Below are positions 33,550 through 44,116 of a DNA stretch of 64,000 nt, in pieces (the first letter of the stretch is position 1; the number at the start of each line of letters is the position of its first letter). The notes beneath the pieces were generated by a model. The model saw only the letters and a program-made list of their open reading frames with translations. It searched no databases and was not told the origin of the DNA. The DNA is from Fragilaria radians (taxonomy: Eukaryota > Bacillariophyta > Fragilariophyceae > Fragilariales > Fragilariaceae), in NCBI GenBank assembly GCA_900642245.1, contig CAAAJI010000060.1:1-64000 (forward strand), read 5' to 3'. Made by a program: the position numbers and the translations under genes.

Positions 33550-35082
33550 TCATTTGTCAATATCTGTATCCATAACTGTTGTTTCCAAGTTTTGAAACAT
33601 GGAGAGAACCAAACGTCGATTTTTGTCATCAGCATTCCATGCTACAAAGTCCTTTGCCAAGGAAATAGCCATCATGTCATCTTCTTTATTATTAGGAAGG
33701 ACTTCATTCCGCAGCCATTCCACAATATCTATGCGGCCAAATGCAATGGCATGCGTCAATGGAGTATTTCCGCCAAAGTTTGGTCGTGAAAAATCAACAG
33801 CAGCGATTGTGTGAAGGTATTGACAACACTTCAAATTTCCTCCGCTTGTCGCCCAATGAGCAACGGAACATCCATTTCGATTCACAACAGTGGTATCTGC
33901 TCTATTTCTAATCAACAGTTTTACAATATCAAGACTACCAGCCCATGAGCTCCACATCAAAGCGGTATTTCCATCCTTAGTCTTTTTATTTACGTATTCC
34001 CTGACATCGTCCACTTGGTTGAGAAAGTAACGGCAGATTTCGATATGGCCCTTAGTTCCAAATTCTTTTGCCGTTACTCCTGCTGCTGCCCAATGCAATG
34101 GAAGCGCACCGTCACGTTCTGATTCCTCGAACACTCCTTTCGAAAAGTGGGGTAATAAATTCTGAACAGATTCCAAGCACCCAGTTCCTGCCGCCCAATG
34201 TAGGAGGGAGGCCCCTTGAGAGTCGCGTTCAAGTGGATTGGCGCCATGTTGGATCAATAAACTAATTAGTTCTGCCGATGTAAGGTTTACATGACATAGA
34301 TGATTGATGTTTTGGGATGAATGTATTTCGTCTCGTGCCGCAGCCATAAGGCCCCGATGGAAGAACACCTCAAAACTCTCAATTTCTTGCACTGTGATGA
34401 TGGGGCTCGTTGTACCAGTAATTCGATCGATTTCGCATTGCCACTGATTGCATAGAGCACAAAATTGCTTTATCTTATGGCACGTCAATAAAAATTCTTG
34501 CCATCTTCTTTTATTCAAAACAACGTCACGACGATTGTAAAGTCCCTTGTGCACTAGGAATGCGTGTTTGGGTGCGACATTCCGTTCTAATTGCGCACCA
34601 AAATAATGTGGTGGAATGCATGCCCGAATTTCTTCCATTGAAGCAAGCTTGAGCGTTTTCATCAAGAAGATTAGTTTTGGTCTCAGGTGACGATCCACAT
34701 TCAAATCCAGCAAAGGAGGGAAGGTTTGACTCAGGTCTTGAATTTTATTTGGTGAATAGCCAAGAACAGTCGAAAAGAAATCGAATGCATTAGTGGCATT
34801 AAAATTGAAGCGTGTATCTCTCAAATCATGTCGATATAGATATCGAAAAGCATGGTTGAGCCTTCTTGCCGATCTCGGGCCAGCCACTCTTTGAGCAAAA
34901 GGCTTTTTTTCAGGGTGTACTTCCCGAGACGCTTTTGATTGGAACATTAGTGAATTGTGACTTCCCATTTGGGAATATCTCGAAGAAATAAGCCTTGTTA
35001 CAAAGGAGCTGACTAAGCGCTTGCATTTAAAATTGGAGAAAACGACCATAAAGTGAAGCGTTGACATCAAGAATCGATTCAT
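33550..35082 (-). CDS. mTERF-like plus ankyrin-repeat fusion protein
   Basis: A single-exon 510-residue protein. Residues 1-38 are basic, hydrophobic and Ser-rich, fitting a mitochondrial or plastid targeting sequence. Residues about 103-180 carry two mTERF motifs: VLGYSPNKIQDLSQTFPPLL with RHLRPKLIFLMKTL, then IRACIPPHYFGAQLERN with PKHAFLV. The family pattern is LGxSxxxLxxLxxxxPxLL...LxPKLxFL. mTERF domains bind nucleic acid and regulate organelle transcription or splicing. After a linker, ankyrin repeats run from about 265 to 490: GASLLHWAAGTGCLESVQNL, DGALPLHWAAAG, DGNTALMWSSWAGSLDIVKL, NGCSVAHWATSGGNLKCCQY and GGNTPLTHAIAFGRIDIVEW. The combination is unusual. A TGACGTCA palindrome (35124-35131) lies 42 bases upstream of the start. 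Confidence 0.85.
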   Translation of the reverse strand: MNRFLMSTLHFMVVFSNFKCKRLVSSFVTRLISSRYSQMGSHNSLMFQSKASREVHPEKKPFAQRVAGPRSARRLNHAFRYLYRHDLRDTRFNFNATNAFDFFSTVLGYSPNKIQDLSQTFPPLLDLNVDRHLRPKLIFLMKTLKLASMEEIRACIPPHYFGAQLERNVAPKHAFLVHKGLYNRRDVVLNKRRWQEFLLTCHKIKQFCALCNQWQCEIDRITGTTSPIITVQEIESFEVFFHRGLMAAARDEIHSSQNINHLCHVNLTSAELISLLIQHGANPLERDSQGASLLHWAAGTGCLESVQNLLPHFSKGVFEESERDGALPLHWAAAGVTAKEFGTKGHIEICRYFLNQVDDVREYVNKKTKDGNTALMWSSWAGSLDIVKLLIRNRADTTVVNRNGCSVAHWATSGGNLKCCQYLHTIAAVDFSRPNFGGNTPLTHAIAFGRIDIVEWLRNEVLPNNKEDDMMAISLAKDFVAWNADDKNRRLVLSMFQNLETTVMDTDIDK

Positions 35083-35123
35083 GGCTTGACGAACATTGCC
35101 ACTACGGCATTTTGTTCCTGTAT

Positions 35124-35131
35124 TGACGTCA
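35124..35131. promoter_or_regulatory. CRE-like palindrome upstream of the mTERF-ankyrin gene
   Basis: TGACGTCA, the bZIP/CRE consensus, 42 bases before the start codon. Another copy inside the hAT remnant shows it can occur by chance, so binding is inference only. Confidence 0.25.
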
Positions 35132-35227
35132 TTTCAACCTATCCCTAAAGGATTTCTAGAAGTATGTTCAATATTTTGCTGATGCTATTTTATTTTCGAG
35201 TTCGTCATCACCATAACTTCAATCTGA

Positions 35228-35251
35228 AGTGTCAAAGTGTCAAAGTGTCAA
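35228..35251. repeat. Short tandem repeat, AGTGTCAA x 3
   Basis: Three perfect head-to-tail copies of AGTGTCAA. It is too short to suggest a function. Confidence 0.8.
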
Positions 35252-35825
35252 AATGAATAAGAATAATTTTCTTGAAGTCACCAAGATATTACGAAACTCG
35301 AGGAATAGGAGCTCAAAGATGAATTGAACATGACATAAACTTGGAATAAGTAAGGAGACCGCTTTCTTGAGATATATATGGAACATTTTGATGCAGATAA
35401 GTTACATGCCAAAAATGTTAAGAGTAAAGTCGACCATTTATTTCAAAACTTGCAAATTAAGCAGATATTTTCTTAGTTGATGCTGCGTTGTATACCATTA
35501 TTTAGTGGGGTGCTATTCAATAAGCCATCTGCTGAGGAAAGCAAGAAAGATATCAAACCAAGGTAATCGATAATTTCCGATACCATTTTATAACACAATT
35601 ATCATGATTGTCGTAGCATGTCTACTTTGTGTTGTGATGATAGATAAACTATAATAGTAACACATGGTTAACAGTTGCAATATGAAACGAAAACATCATT
35701 TTCAGCTTTACTCATTAAGGAATTTGATGATGGTTTCGAATAAGAGACAAAATAAAAAAGCCAACTCCAGAGAGTTCACCTTAATTCAATCAAGAGGCTG
35801 CGTGTCATAATACTTAATTACAAAT

Positions 35826-36541
35826 CTAAAATGAAACAAATACCTTCACTAGCTCAGATACTCCGTGAGCAACCCATGTGGCTCCATTTATTGAACGTCG
35901 AAGAAAATCCATATTTGGCTTTGGTAGTGCCGAAGCCGTTAAAGTCAAGCTATCTTCCTTCTCTCGATTCTCCGCTTCGCTCTGAAATAAATTCGTGGCA
36001 TAGTCTTCTGGCTCCATTTCTTCCTTCACTTTCATTAATACTTTCTTTTTCTTCGGTTGTGATTTCTCCTTCTTCGATAGATGACTTGCATGGGAGGATA
36101 CTACTGTACTACGTCCTGGATATCGAACTTGCGCTGAGCGTGTAATTCTCTTCCGACTAGCCAAACTAGTAGATCTCAAATTTCGTGATGGCGAAGACAT
36201 ATTTTCCCAATCGAATCCAATTGCATTCAACAGATCGACCTTTTCGTCCGATAAGGAAGGGTTTCCAAGAAATTGTTTTCTTCGTTGACTATAGCACCAA
36301 TACGATAGAGATGCATCAAACTGATAACAAAACATAGCAAAATTAGGCCGATGTATAATAACTGACAAATGAGGAAACATTTTCGTAGTCCCAAGGTGTA
36401 ACTCATGACCGTGATCACACTTACCGATCTAGGGACTCTAGTTGAATCATATTTTCTTTTAAATCTAACAAGCTTCTTGTAGTGGTGTTCCCATTTTTTA
36501 TCATGGCAAGAAGATTTCATCGGTGATTGTTTGTATGCCAT
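35826..36541 (-). CDS. Single helicase-associated (HA) domain protein (two exons)
   Basis: Exon 1 is 36541-36425 (39 residues) and exon 2 is 36320-35826; the 104-bp intron (GTAAGT donor, TTATCAG acceptor) is in phase 0, giving 203 residues. Only the spliced product makes the domain: WEHHYKKLVRFKRKYDSTRV then FDASLSYWCYSQRRKQFLG and LSDEKVDLLNAIGFDWE. This is the helicase-associated domain pattern W-x-Y-x2-L-x2-F-x-HG...LGxWxxxQR...LS...LxxIGFxW. The domain is abundant in diatom proteins and its role is unclear, probably nucleic-acid binding. Here one copy of about 65 residues is followed by a basic, disordered tail with SQPKKKKVLMK. Most family members have several copies, so this is a short version. 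A further 3' exon cannot be excluded. Confidence 0.78.
36321..36424 (-). other. Spliceosomal intron, 104 bp
   Basis: GTAAGT donor and TTATCAG acceptor; splicing restores the helicase-associated domain. Confidence 0.85.
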
Positions 36542-37872
36542 GAGGCTGGAGAGTGCAAGGAAATATCGATGTAAGCACTACTTGTAGAAGAACATGAACG
36601 TGACCCTATTTGGCGTCGCGTCTCCGAAACTCTTTTTTTCATGTTGAAAGTTAAAGTTGACTAAATACTAAAATTCTCGCAAAAGTCCGTTGAAAATTAT
36701 ATACTGTCAAAGAGTTCTGTTTATTAGGGTGATTAACTCCTCTCTAACGTTTCCGAATAAAAAATGTGAAACACCACTATAACCCAAAATCCTTGTGTAC
36801 TTTGTTTGAGTGCGCCATGTTTGTTCCAAGGCTATCTTCAAGTACAACATACGCAACAAAAAAATAAAAGAAGAGAACACATATAGGACTTTCTAGTAAC
36901 AATTAAAGTAATGGTGAAGGACATCAAATATGGTTGGAAAAGGGAGGGGGAAGGCAGTAAGGAATGAGCTTAAAATTGACACTTGACATTCTTTAAAATG
37001 CACAATTTCACTATTTGGTGTTTTTGGATATGTTACTCAAGCAGGGACTTGGTAGAAATAAGTATGTAAAGCACTCTCCATGCCCCTTGGTAAGGTTCAA
37101 ATTAAAGACCAAAAAACAGTATTTGAAAATGTCTAATGAATGCAGCAGACACCAGGGTTTCCAAGGACAATAGGAAATATCTCAATCCTATTCTAGCGGT
37201 AGCTTCAGGAGACAAAGCAGTATTTGAAATAATAGAATTATGAGTCATCATATATTCCCTTACTCGGAATGCTAGTATTTTAGGAGGCAATCGACTTGTG
37301 CTTGTTTAGAATCCCAACATTTGGAACGCATGAAAAAAACTGGCATACAAGTAGCCGCAATGTTAGTTGAAACAGACTATGAATAAGGAATCCCATTGGA
37401 CCTAAACTGAAAAAGAACCTCCACAAAAAGGAAGAATCACACATAAATTTCAACAAATAGCGTAATATTCGAATAAAAATGGGATTTTTTCCTCTTCATT
37501 TTCCAAAAAGCAACATGTGGAATTGTTAGCACTCTTCTCCATTCACATTTAGTACTTTACATACAGCTTAATCCTAGTGTGCTATATATGTATTGTAAAA
37601 TGTGGATGTTTATCAATGCGTGAAACAGACTCTGATACATGTTTTGGTAACTCATTTTACTCAATTTCATGATAATATGCCAGCAGTTTATGGTGGCAGT
37701 TAAAAAAGACATCCAATATTCGTACAATTCCAAATTTTTCTACGGAATTTCGAGTAGGAGATTGTTTTTCTTGGGCTGTGTTGCTGCTAATCTAGCGGAA
37801 CGAAATAAGTACATAGTAGTAGTAGTTTTTAGTTGACTGAAGTTTGTTTGTCTCCCAGTTCAGCCCAACGAA
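36542..37872. other. Divergent intergenic region
   Basis: 1.3 kb containing promoters of the HA-domain gene and the PP6 gene. AT-rich, no supported frame; 37102-37290 (minus) is not convincing. Confidence 0.5.
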
Positions 37873-39011
37873 ATGACTATGAATTCTCGCATCCATCTGG
37901 ATGTTGATAACTGCATTTCAACATTAAAGAGTGGAGAATGTGTATCGGAACGTGAGCTGAAACATTTGTGTGCCTTAGTGTCCGAACTTCTCATGGAGGA
38001 AAGCAATGTCCAACCGGTTGTGTCACCTGTTACTGTCGTTGGGGATTTGCATGGACAATTTTTCGATTTACTTCACATGTTCCAAGAGGGTGGATGGCCT
38101 CCAGAAACATCCTATGTCTTTTTGGGAGACTTTGTTGATCGTGGACATAACAGTGTTGAAACTTTAACACTACTACTTTGTCTCAAATTAAAGTATCCTG
38201 GTCGTATCACACTTCTGAGGGGTAATCACGAGGTGAGTCGAACTGGAGTCCCTCTTTGTTAACATAGCAGTTTAGGAGGTTCGACTTGTCAGGGGAAATG
38301 TACCGAAAAACCTTGTTCAATCTTTCTTTTTCTTTTCGTTTGTCTTCATCTTCTCATCTCAATCTTGGATACCAAATCATAAAGAGTCGCCAAATTACTC
38401 AAGTATATGGCTTCTACGATGAATGCATGCGTAAATATGGTAATGCTTCTGTCTGGAGGTATTGCGTCCAGTGCTTCGATTGTTTCGGCTTGGCAGCTTT
38501 GATTGACGAACAAGTCTTGTGTGTTCATGGAGGGCTTAGTCCTGATGTGAGGACATTGGATCAAGTTCGGGCCATTGATAGGAATCAAGAGATACCCCAC
38601 GAGGGTGCCTTTTGTGACTTGGTATGGAGTGATCCGGAAGACCTGAGTAGCACTGGCGCTCCATGGCAGATAAGTCCTCGGGGGGCTGGATACCTCTTTG
38701 GACGACGCGTTACAGAAGAATTCCATCACGTGAATTCCCTACAGCTTATGGCACGTGCTCATCAACTAGTTATGGCTGGTCGCAAGTATCACTTTGATAA
38801 ATCTCTCGTAACAGTATGGAGTGCACCAAATTACTGTTACAGATGTGGTAACGTCGCCGCTATTTTGGAAATTGGTGGAGATAGTGCAGCTCCGTCAGAA
38901 GGCGCGGAAGGAGCCATTGCTCAGCGATTCAAGATCTTTCATGATACTCAACAAAGTGTCTATGGTCCGAAAGGTGAAGCACGGGCGCAGTTGGTCCCTT
39001 ATTTTTTGTAG
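37873..39011 (+). CDS. PPP6C: Ser/Thr protein phosphatase catalytic subunit, PP6/Sit4 type (two exons)
   Basis: Exon 1 is 37873-38232 and exon 2 is 38385-39011; the 152-bp intron sits inside the metal-site motif (LLRGNHE then SRQITQVYGFYDE). The product is 328 residues. The PPP-family metal and catalytic motifs are all there: GDLHGQ (57-62), GDFVDRG (85-91) and GNHE (117-120), followed by WSDPED, SPRGAGYLFG, RAHQLV and SAPNYCYRCGN. The residues LIDEQVLCVHGGLSP, QEIPHEGAFCDLVWSDPED and EFHHVN point to PP6 rather than PP2A or PP4. The C-terminus ends PYFL, the methylatable tail of PP2A-like enzymes. Position after DRG is His-Asn (DRGHNSVET) where the family nearly always has Tyr-Tyr. There is also a short insertion between WSDPED and SPRGAG. 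PP6 acts in the G1/S transition and mitosis in other eukaryotes. Confidence 0.9.
38233..38384 (+). other. Spliceosomal intron, 152 bp
   Basis: GTGAGT donor and ATAAAG acceptor, with a pyrimidine-rich stretch before the acceptor region. It splits the GNHE-SRQ motif. Confidence 0.85.
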
Positions 39012-39742
39012 CCAGGGCAAGGGTCACAGTGTGTAAAGCATATGTCAAAACTCTAATTTCTATTTTACACTCCAAAGTCATATATCTCTTGCAAGTATTC
39101 TTATTGCTACATACTGCTGATAGTTAGAGTGATGGATACTGACTTTGAACACAAAGTGGGATTGACATACTTTTGTCAAAGCCTTTGCTTTTTCATTTCT
39201 CTCCAAGCTGCTTCCTTTAGCTGATTATTTTTTATTTATTGCCTGGTGTCACCAAAGGAAAAAGATGAAGCCAGCATTCCCCAACCAAAATTTGGTATTT
39301 TGTAGCCTGTTACTATTGCCACTTTGATTACAAGTGTGAGATGTGCCAGAAGAGGAGCTTGATTTTATTTCTCAGAGAGTTGGGAAGAGAGGTTTCATTG
39401 GCCTCTTATGCAAGAGGGGGAAATTGATGAAGTATTTCCATAGGAAAATGAACCAGAAGGATAGAAGAATTGACTTTGTAAATATTGGTAATGTGTTTGT
39501 CTCAAAAAATGTAACCATTAGTAACCATTTTCTGTGGACATTAACTGAATGTGTTTGAATATTGCAAGGATTATCTAATGGCAAACTAGAATCTTTGGTT
39601 CGAATAATGCACTGTCAAGTCTTAATACGGTTACAACCAAACTGACCTACAGTAGTAGTTGATCAATATAACTGTTATCGTTGCCTTCCATCAATCCTTT
39701 CTGAAAAGAGCCACTCTCTGATTCTAAAACTCTCTGAAAAGC
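39012..39742. other. Intergenic region
   Basis: About 0.73 kb. A 71-codon frame (39343-39558) has no motif and is not supported. Confidence 0.5.
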
Positions 39743-40954
39743 ATGTCAAAGCAATCGTCTAAGTCTGTACGGTTCGCATCATCACTCGAAGTTGCAAACG
39801 AAAATGGGAATCATGTGGCTTCCGCTGGTCAGCGACCGACGAAACGTGCCCGCCTGGAATCGTCGTTTCCTGACGAAGATGAAGATTTGGAGGCTTGGAC
39901 AGAGGAAGAAGCGTCTGAAAAAGATGCAGGTATACCTTCTGAGAAAGATTTAATTCATGCAAAACGTCGTCGTCGGCTCCAACGACAAGTGGAGGACTTT
40001 GATTATGACGATGACACCGAAGGTACTGAAGACTGGACAAAGGAAACTTATGTCAATGATCATACAAGTCTCATGGCAGAAACAGATGATAATGATATCC
40101 CAATAGAACCTTTCAACATGAATGCAGAGAGTAATGATGGTACAGGATACTTTGAAGGAGATACGTATGTTTTCCGAAAAGTCAAGGAAGTGGAATCTGA
40201 TGCATGGCTAGATAGTTTAGATAACGCAGACAAATCAGTACAGATTGCTAGACCAAAGGAGAAAATGGACGTGGAAAATGAAATGGATCAATGGACTAAA
40301 GAGGAACTTTATGCTAGTATTCTACCGCTTGTCAGTGATACAGAAACGATCCTTCAGGCTGTTGTTCGATATGGAAATTTGATCAAAAAGCGTCAATCGA
40401 ACCATGAAGCGTCAACAATGGCTCATCAAGCTCTGGATACTATATCTCTTGCGTCGAATGCTCTTCTCTTGCAGGGTGACGTAGATATCTATCAAAAGAC
40501 TCGTAACGATATCATGAAACTTGTTCCGGAACCAACTCATCCAAAACAACAAACAATTCCTCCATCTCCTCAACCATCCAACTCTACTACCCCTGTCCTG
40601 TGGGAGTACAAAGGGAATCAAGATGGGAATATTTATGGTCCCTTCTCCACGCAAAATATGATTGAATGGACAAAGGCAGGATACTTTGTTGGTGATCAAG
40701 CTGTACAAATTCGACCTGTCATCATGGTGAATGACAATGCCAAAAAGCCTTGTCAAGATGAACCGTCAAAGGTGACAAGTACAGCAGAAGATCTCCTATC
40801 AGACTTGATGGATGAAGATTGTGATGAAAATAATGATAATACGAAACAGCAAGAGTGTCAAAAGGGCGAATGGGTCTCTTCAAACGATGTGGACTTTATG
40901 GCATATACATCATCATCAGTAACATCATCCATAATCAAGAACAATATTTCATAG
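39743..40954 (+). CDS. CD2BP2: CD2BP2/Lin1-like GYF-domain protein of the U5 snRNP
   Basis: A single-exon 403-residue protein. It starts with the conserved KSVRFASS, then a nuclear-type acidic/basic region. The U5-52K signature follows: IEPFNMNAE (120-128), then DGTGYFEGDTYVF (132-144) and DAWLDSLD (153-160). The GYF domain is at about 287-325: WEYKGNQDGNIYGPFSTQNM then IEWTKAGYFVGDQAVQIRPV. It has the hallmark W-x-Y-x-GPF-x4-M-x2-W-x3-GYF, which binds proline-rich ligands. In yeast (Lin1) and human (CD2BP2, U5-52K) the protein binds U5 Prp6/15K before tri-snRNP assembly. The length is close to the family. The start is the first ATG. Confidence 0.92.
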   Translation: MSKQSSKSVRFASSLEVANENGNHVASAGQRPTKRARLESSFPDEDEDLEAWTEEEASEKDAGIPSEKDLIHAKRRRRLQRQVEDFDYDDDTEGTEDWTKETYVNDHTSLMAETDDNDIPIEPFNMNAESNDGTGYFEGDTYVFRKVKEVESDAWLDSLDNADKSVQIARPKEKMDVENEMDQWTKEELYASILPLVSDTETILQAVVRYGNLIKKRQSNHEASTMAHQALDTISLASNALLLQGDVDIYQKTRNDIMKLVPEPTHPKQQTIPPSPQPSNSTTPVLWEYKGNQDGNIYGPFSTQNMIEWTKAGYFVGDQAVQIRPVIMVNDNAKKPCQDEPSKVTSTAEDLLSDLMDEDCDENNDNTKQQECQKGEWVSSNDVDFMAYTSSSVTSSIIKNNIS

Positions 40955-41370
40955 TAAATTCACAAATTGTGGACAATAGTGATTCCACTCATGAGATCAA
41001 GGGATAATTTGGCTTAGCCATGACTTCAAATCTTTCATATTCCATTACGAATCAATAAATAAAGAATCATTGGTTGATGAGAGGGATTAAAACATTAACG
41101 AATGAACATGACTTTTCTAAAGGCAAAATTCTGTCTCAAACTGCAATTTGATCCTACCATCTTTAGAAAAACTGTTGGCAAGAAGGAGACCGCATTAATG
41201 TCTATTCATAGAACTCTTACTGTATAATTGAATTCGCAATGGTTAGGTAGGAACAATTTCGGAACAAAGGTCAGGTCAAGATAATCAATCGTAAACACAA
41301 GAAAGTAATGTGTCAGTGACTCGAAGCAAAACTGTTCCATCAAAGATAGTTAAGAAGAAACTCCATAATA
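40955..41370. other. Intergenic region left of the Ty3 element
   Basis: About 0.4 kb of AT-rich DNA with the 3' untranslated region of the GYF gene. Nothing else recognised. Confidence 0.5.
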
Positions 41371-41488
41371 TAATCCTAATGCTAAGTCAGAGCTCAGGAC
41401 CTAAAGTTGAGTCAGAACTCAGAGAACTAAAGATGTGACTAAAACTAACTGAGATGCCCACCATTTGGTACTGTAGGAATATTGACCA
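41371..41488 (-). repeat. Ty3/gypsy LTR, 3' copy (left)
   Basis: Shares TAATCCTAATG, TCAGAGCTCAGGA, TGTGACTAAAAC and GAATATTGACC blocks with 44925-45044, with several gaps and substitutions. On the minus strand it would begin TGGTCAATATTCC. Edges are approximate. Confidence 0.75.
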
Positions 41489-41599
41489 CATGGCACTCAT
41501 TTCCCTAATTGGAGCATGTAGAGGCAGGTGAAGTCTACAAATGTTAACTCACTTAGAAATTGTAAGTAAAATGCAGAATATAATGGAACAGTTAGTGTG

Positions 41600-42500
41600 G
41601 GTTTTCTCATTATTAATTTTTTTGTTTGACGTATATTTTTTGAATGTAAACAGAAATACCAATAAGGTAATGATGAAGGATACGTGATTTGTTTTCATGA
41701 AGGTTATTGATACAGATTTGAGTGTGGCACATAGCTTGAAGGCCTTTCCAATTGGCAAGATAGACAGCATTGATGAATATAAGTCATCCAAAAATAATTT
41801 GACCAGGGGAGGCTGCAAGGGAAGAGTGATAAGTTGCTCAGAGACCATGGGGAACACTTTGTAAAATAGCATTGAAGGTAGTGTCAGAAACATTTCATTT
41901 GCCCAATTTAATTGTTTGTATAGAATCACTTATGACTTGATGAATATCGTCAACAAATGCATTATTTTGTGGCTTTTTATTGTTGTAGGCTTGGCAATGA
42001 CACCATAACTGTGAAGAAGTTCCAATTCAGTGGAGAATTTGGGACTGTTGTCAAGGACAGCAGCACAGGGACGAGGATATTGGCAAAACCAATGTTGATA
42101 AATTAGTAATGCTATGTCCTCAGACTACTTTGAACATAAGGGCAAAGTTCTGTCCAATGGGTGGCCACATCTATGATGGATAATCCTTGGATGTGAAAAG
42201 AGTTTCCTTCAATGTCTAAAAAAGACAAAGGAGCAAACAAATCCATTTGGATGACTTCCCATGGGTCAAAGTGGCTATCACGTTCAGGGAGAAGACCGTA
42301 CTTTTGGGTGGAGAATATGGATTTCTTGCAGATTTCGGACCTGCGCTTCCATGCTCTTGGTAAAAAATGTAGCAGAGATAATTTTGAGAGTGCGGTCTTG
42401 ACAGGGGTGGTTAAACCAAGCCAAAATCTCTTAAAGAGACCGACCGACAACAATTTTTCCTTTTCGGTGAATAATGGGGATTCCATCAGTCACGATAAGG
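41600..42500 (-). pseudogene. Ty3/gypsy integrase remnant
   Basis: At 42486-42112 the frame reads through an integrase core: STQKYGLLPERDSHFDPWEV, then IQMDLFAPLSF and LSIIDVATHWTELCP, where a D in MDLF and one in IIDVAT fit the DDE core. Further down, in a different frame near 41830-41640, AASPGQIIFG and, after it, HENKSRILHHY match the integrase end that contains the usual SPGQLVFG and KRI-H blocks. A stop and frameshift separate the pieces. Confidence 0.8.
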
Positions 42501-42699
42501 GTGTAAAGGTTTGGTGGAAGTAACTTTGTCTTTCAATCCTATGATAGAATACTGAGAAAGGTTTAACTTATCAATCGTAGCTGGAAAAGCTATTTTCTCC
42601 AAATCTGTGGATTTTCGTGATCTTGACTAGAAATATTTACCATGGGATACCAGCTGAGCATGTCAGTAACGCTATTTTCCTTTCCTGGAGGATATTTTA

Positions 42700-43700
42700 A
42701 TTTGCAACTGAATTCTTTGAGAGTTGAATGCCAATGTCTAATATGTTCAGACTTGAAGAAATGAAAAGCAAGGTTTTATGATCACAGAAGAATCAATATT
42801 TATATCCAAGAAGGATGTGGGTATATTGTTGGAAATTTTCAACTATGGAGAGTAACTCTTTTTCCATGCCGGTGTAGTTGCATTGGGCAGAATTGAGTTT
42901 GTGAGAGTAGAAAGCAACTGGCCAGGCATCCTAGCTAATGACATCACCAAGTTGAAACAAAGAAGCATTTGTTTAGATGTCAAATGGCTTGCTGAAATCA
43001 GGGTACTTGAGAAGGATTTGTCTGGCAATAGTGTTGCAAACCCAATGGAATGCCTGTTGTTGTTCAGGCCCCCATTTTCATTTTGTCTTCTCACTTGTAA
43101 TCACAGCAAGAGAAGATATGAAATTAGCAAATCCAAGAACGCTTCTTATTTGTTTCTTATCTTCTGGTGCAGCTTGATCAAGACGTGCAACAATTTTCTT
43201 CTATTGTCGTTTGATACCTTCGGAAGAAAGGGTATGACCATGGTAGTCAACTTATTGGGAGACAATGACGATTTCTTCAACATGAATATCGACAGTTCTG
43301 GGAGTCGATACGGTCAAGGACTAGAGCCAGATGCTTGACATTATGTTCGAAAGTATGCGTGGTAAAGTGAATGATGTTATCAATGAATAAAATCATAGAA
43401 GTTCTTAGTCAAATGGCCTTGAAAAATATCAGATGATGGCATACATCCCTGTGGCAAGCGGGCATAAACTTGGCCCACAGAAGAACAATTCTGCTCAGGA
43501 CAAAGCGGTTTCTGTCAGTAGAGCTATCTTCAACCTAGGCGCGGATAGTGATCTGTTGACTGCCACACAAGTCTGCAAGTTTTACATCAAGGGTAGCCAA
43601 TTGTGTTGGATGAGATTGACAGAGGACTGCTATTTGATGAAAAATTTGCTTTAACGCATTTTCTTTAACAAAAACACCAGTTGCATTGGTATCAAGCAAT
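42700..43700 (-). pseudogene. Ty3/gypsy reverse transcriptase and RNase H remnant
   Basis: RNase H is clear near 42930-42800 on the minus strand: WPVAFYSHKLNSAQCNYTGM followed by EKELLSIVENFQQY and THILLGYKY, the standard Ty3 RNase H motif. Around 43450-43150 a broken reverse transcriptase is visible in pieces (PSSDIFQGHL, DFIH), with stops. No intact frame remains. Confidence 0.75.
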
Positions 43701-43798
43701 CAAAGCATTAAATGTTTGAGGTTTTTACACATTGATTTTCAGTTTTAACTTTGTTAATGATGTTGATCTTCTTGTTGTCTTGAATATGAAAAATTTCT

Positions 43799-44116
43799 TC
43801 AATATGATGGCTTTTTGAAGTTGTTGGAAGCTTCATTGGATTGATTCTTCAGTGACAGGGTAATATTTTCTTTGAAATATTTTTTCCTTGGAAAGTGCGT
43901 TATATTTTGATTGTTCATTATCTTTGTTTCTATCTTGCTTGCTATTCGGTTGAGAGAATAATTGGCACATGGCCAGTGAATATCTCCACACTGCAATGTT
44001 GTGAGGTTGCATTTTCCATGACTTTTGCGATATTTTTGCAGTTTGACGTTTTTAGGATTTGCATCATCTTTTGCTGCACCCCTGAATGAGAATTTTGGTT
44101 TTGATGATGCGTGCAC
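43799..44116 (-). pseudogene. Possible Ty3/gypsy gag/nucleocapsid remnant
   Basis: This 105-codon frame holds CNLTTLQCGDIHWPC, which has the C..C..H..C order of a zinc knuckle but with abnormal spacing. Position upstream of RT fits gag. The match is weak. Confidence 0.35.

Larger units (their letters stand above)
35083..35825. other. Intergenic region
   Basis: About 0.74 kb between two minus-strand genes. It holds the promoter region with TGACGTCA and the AGTGTCAA tandem repeat. Nothing else seen. Confidence 0.5.

Noticed and set aside
39343..39558. 71-codon frame in the gap between PP6 and the GYF gene
   Set aside because: No motif and not supported by splice sites.
39590..39620. GGTTCGAAT word resembling a tRNA B box
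   Set aside because: No acceptor or anticodon stem could be folded around it.
42212..42523. Plus-strand frames inside the Ty3 element
   Set aside because: They are antisense shadows of the integrase and RNase H remnants.
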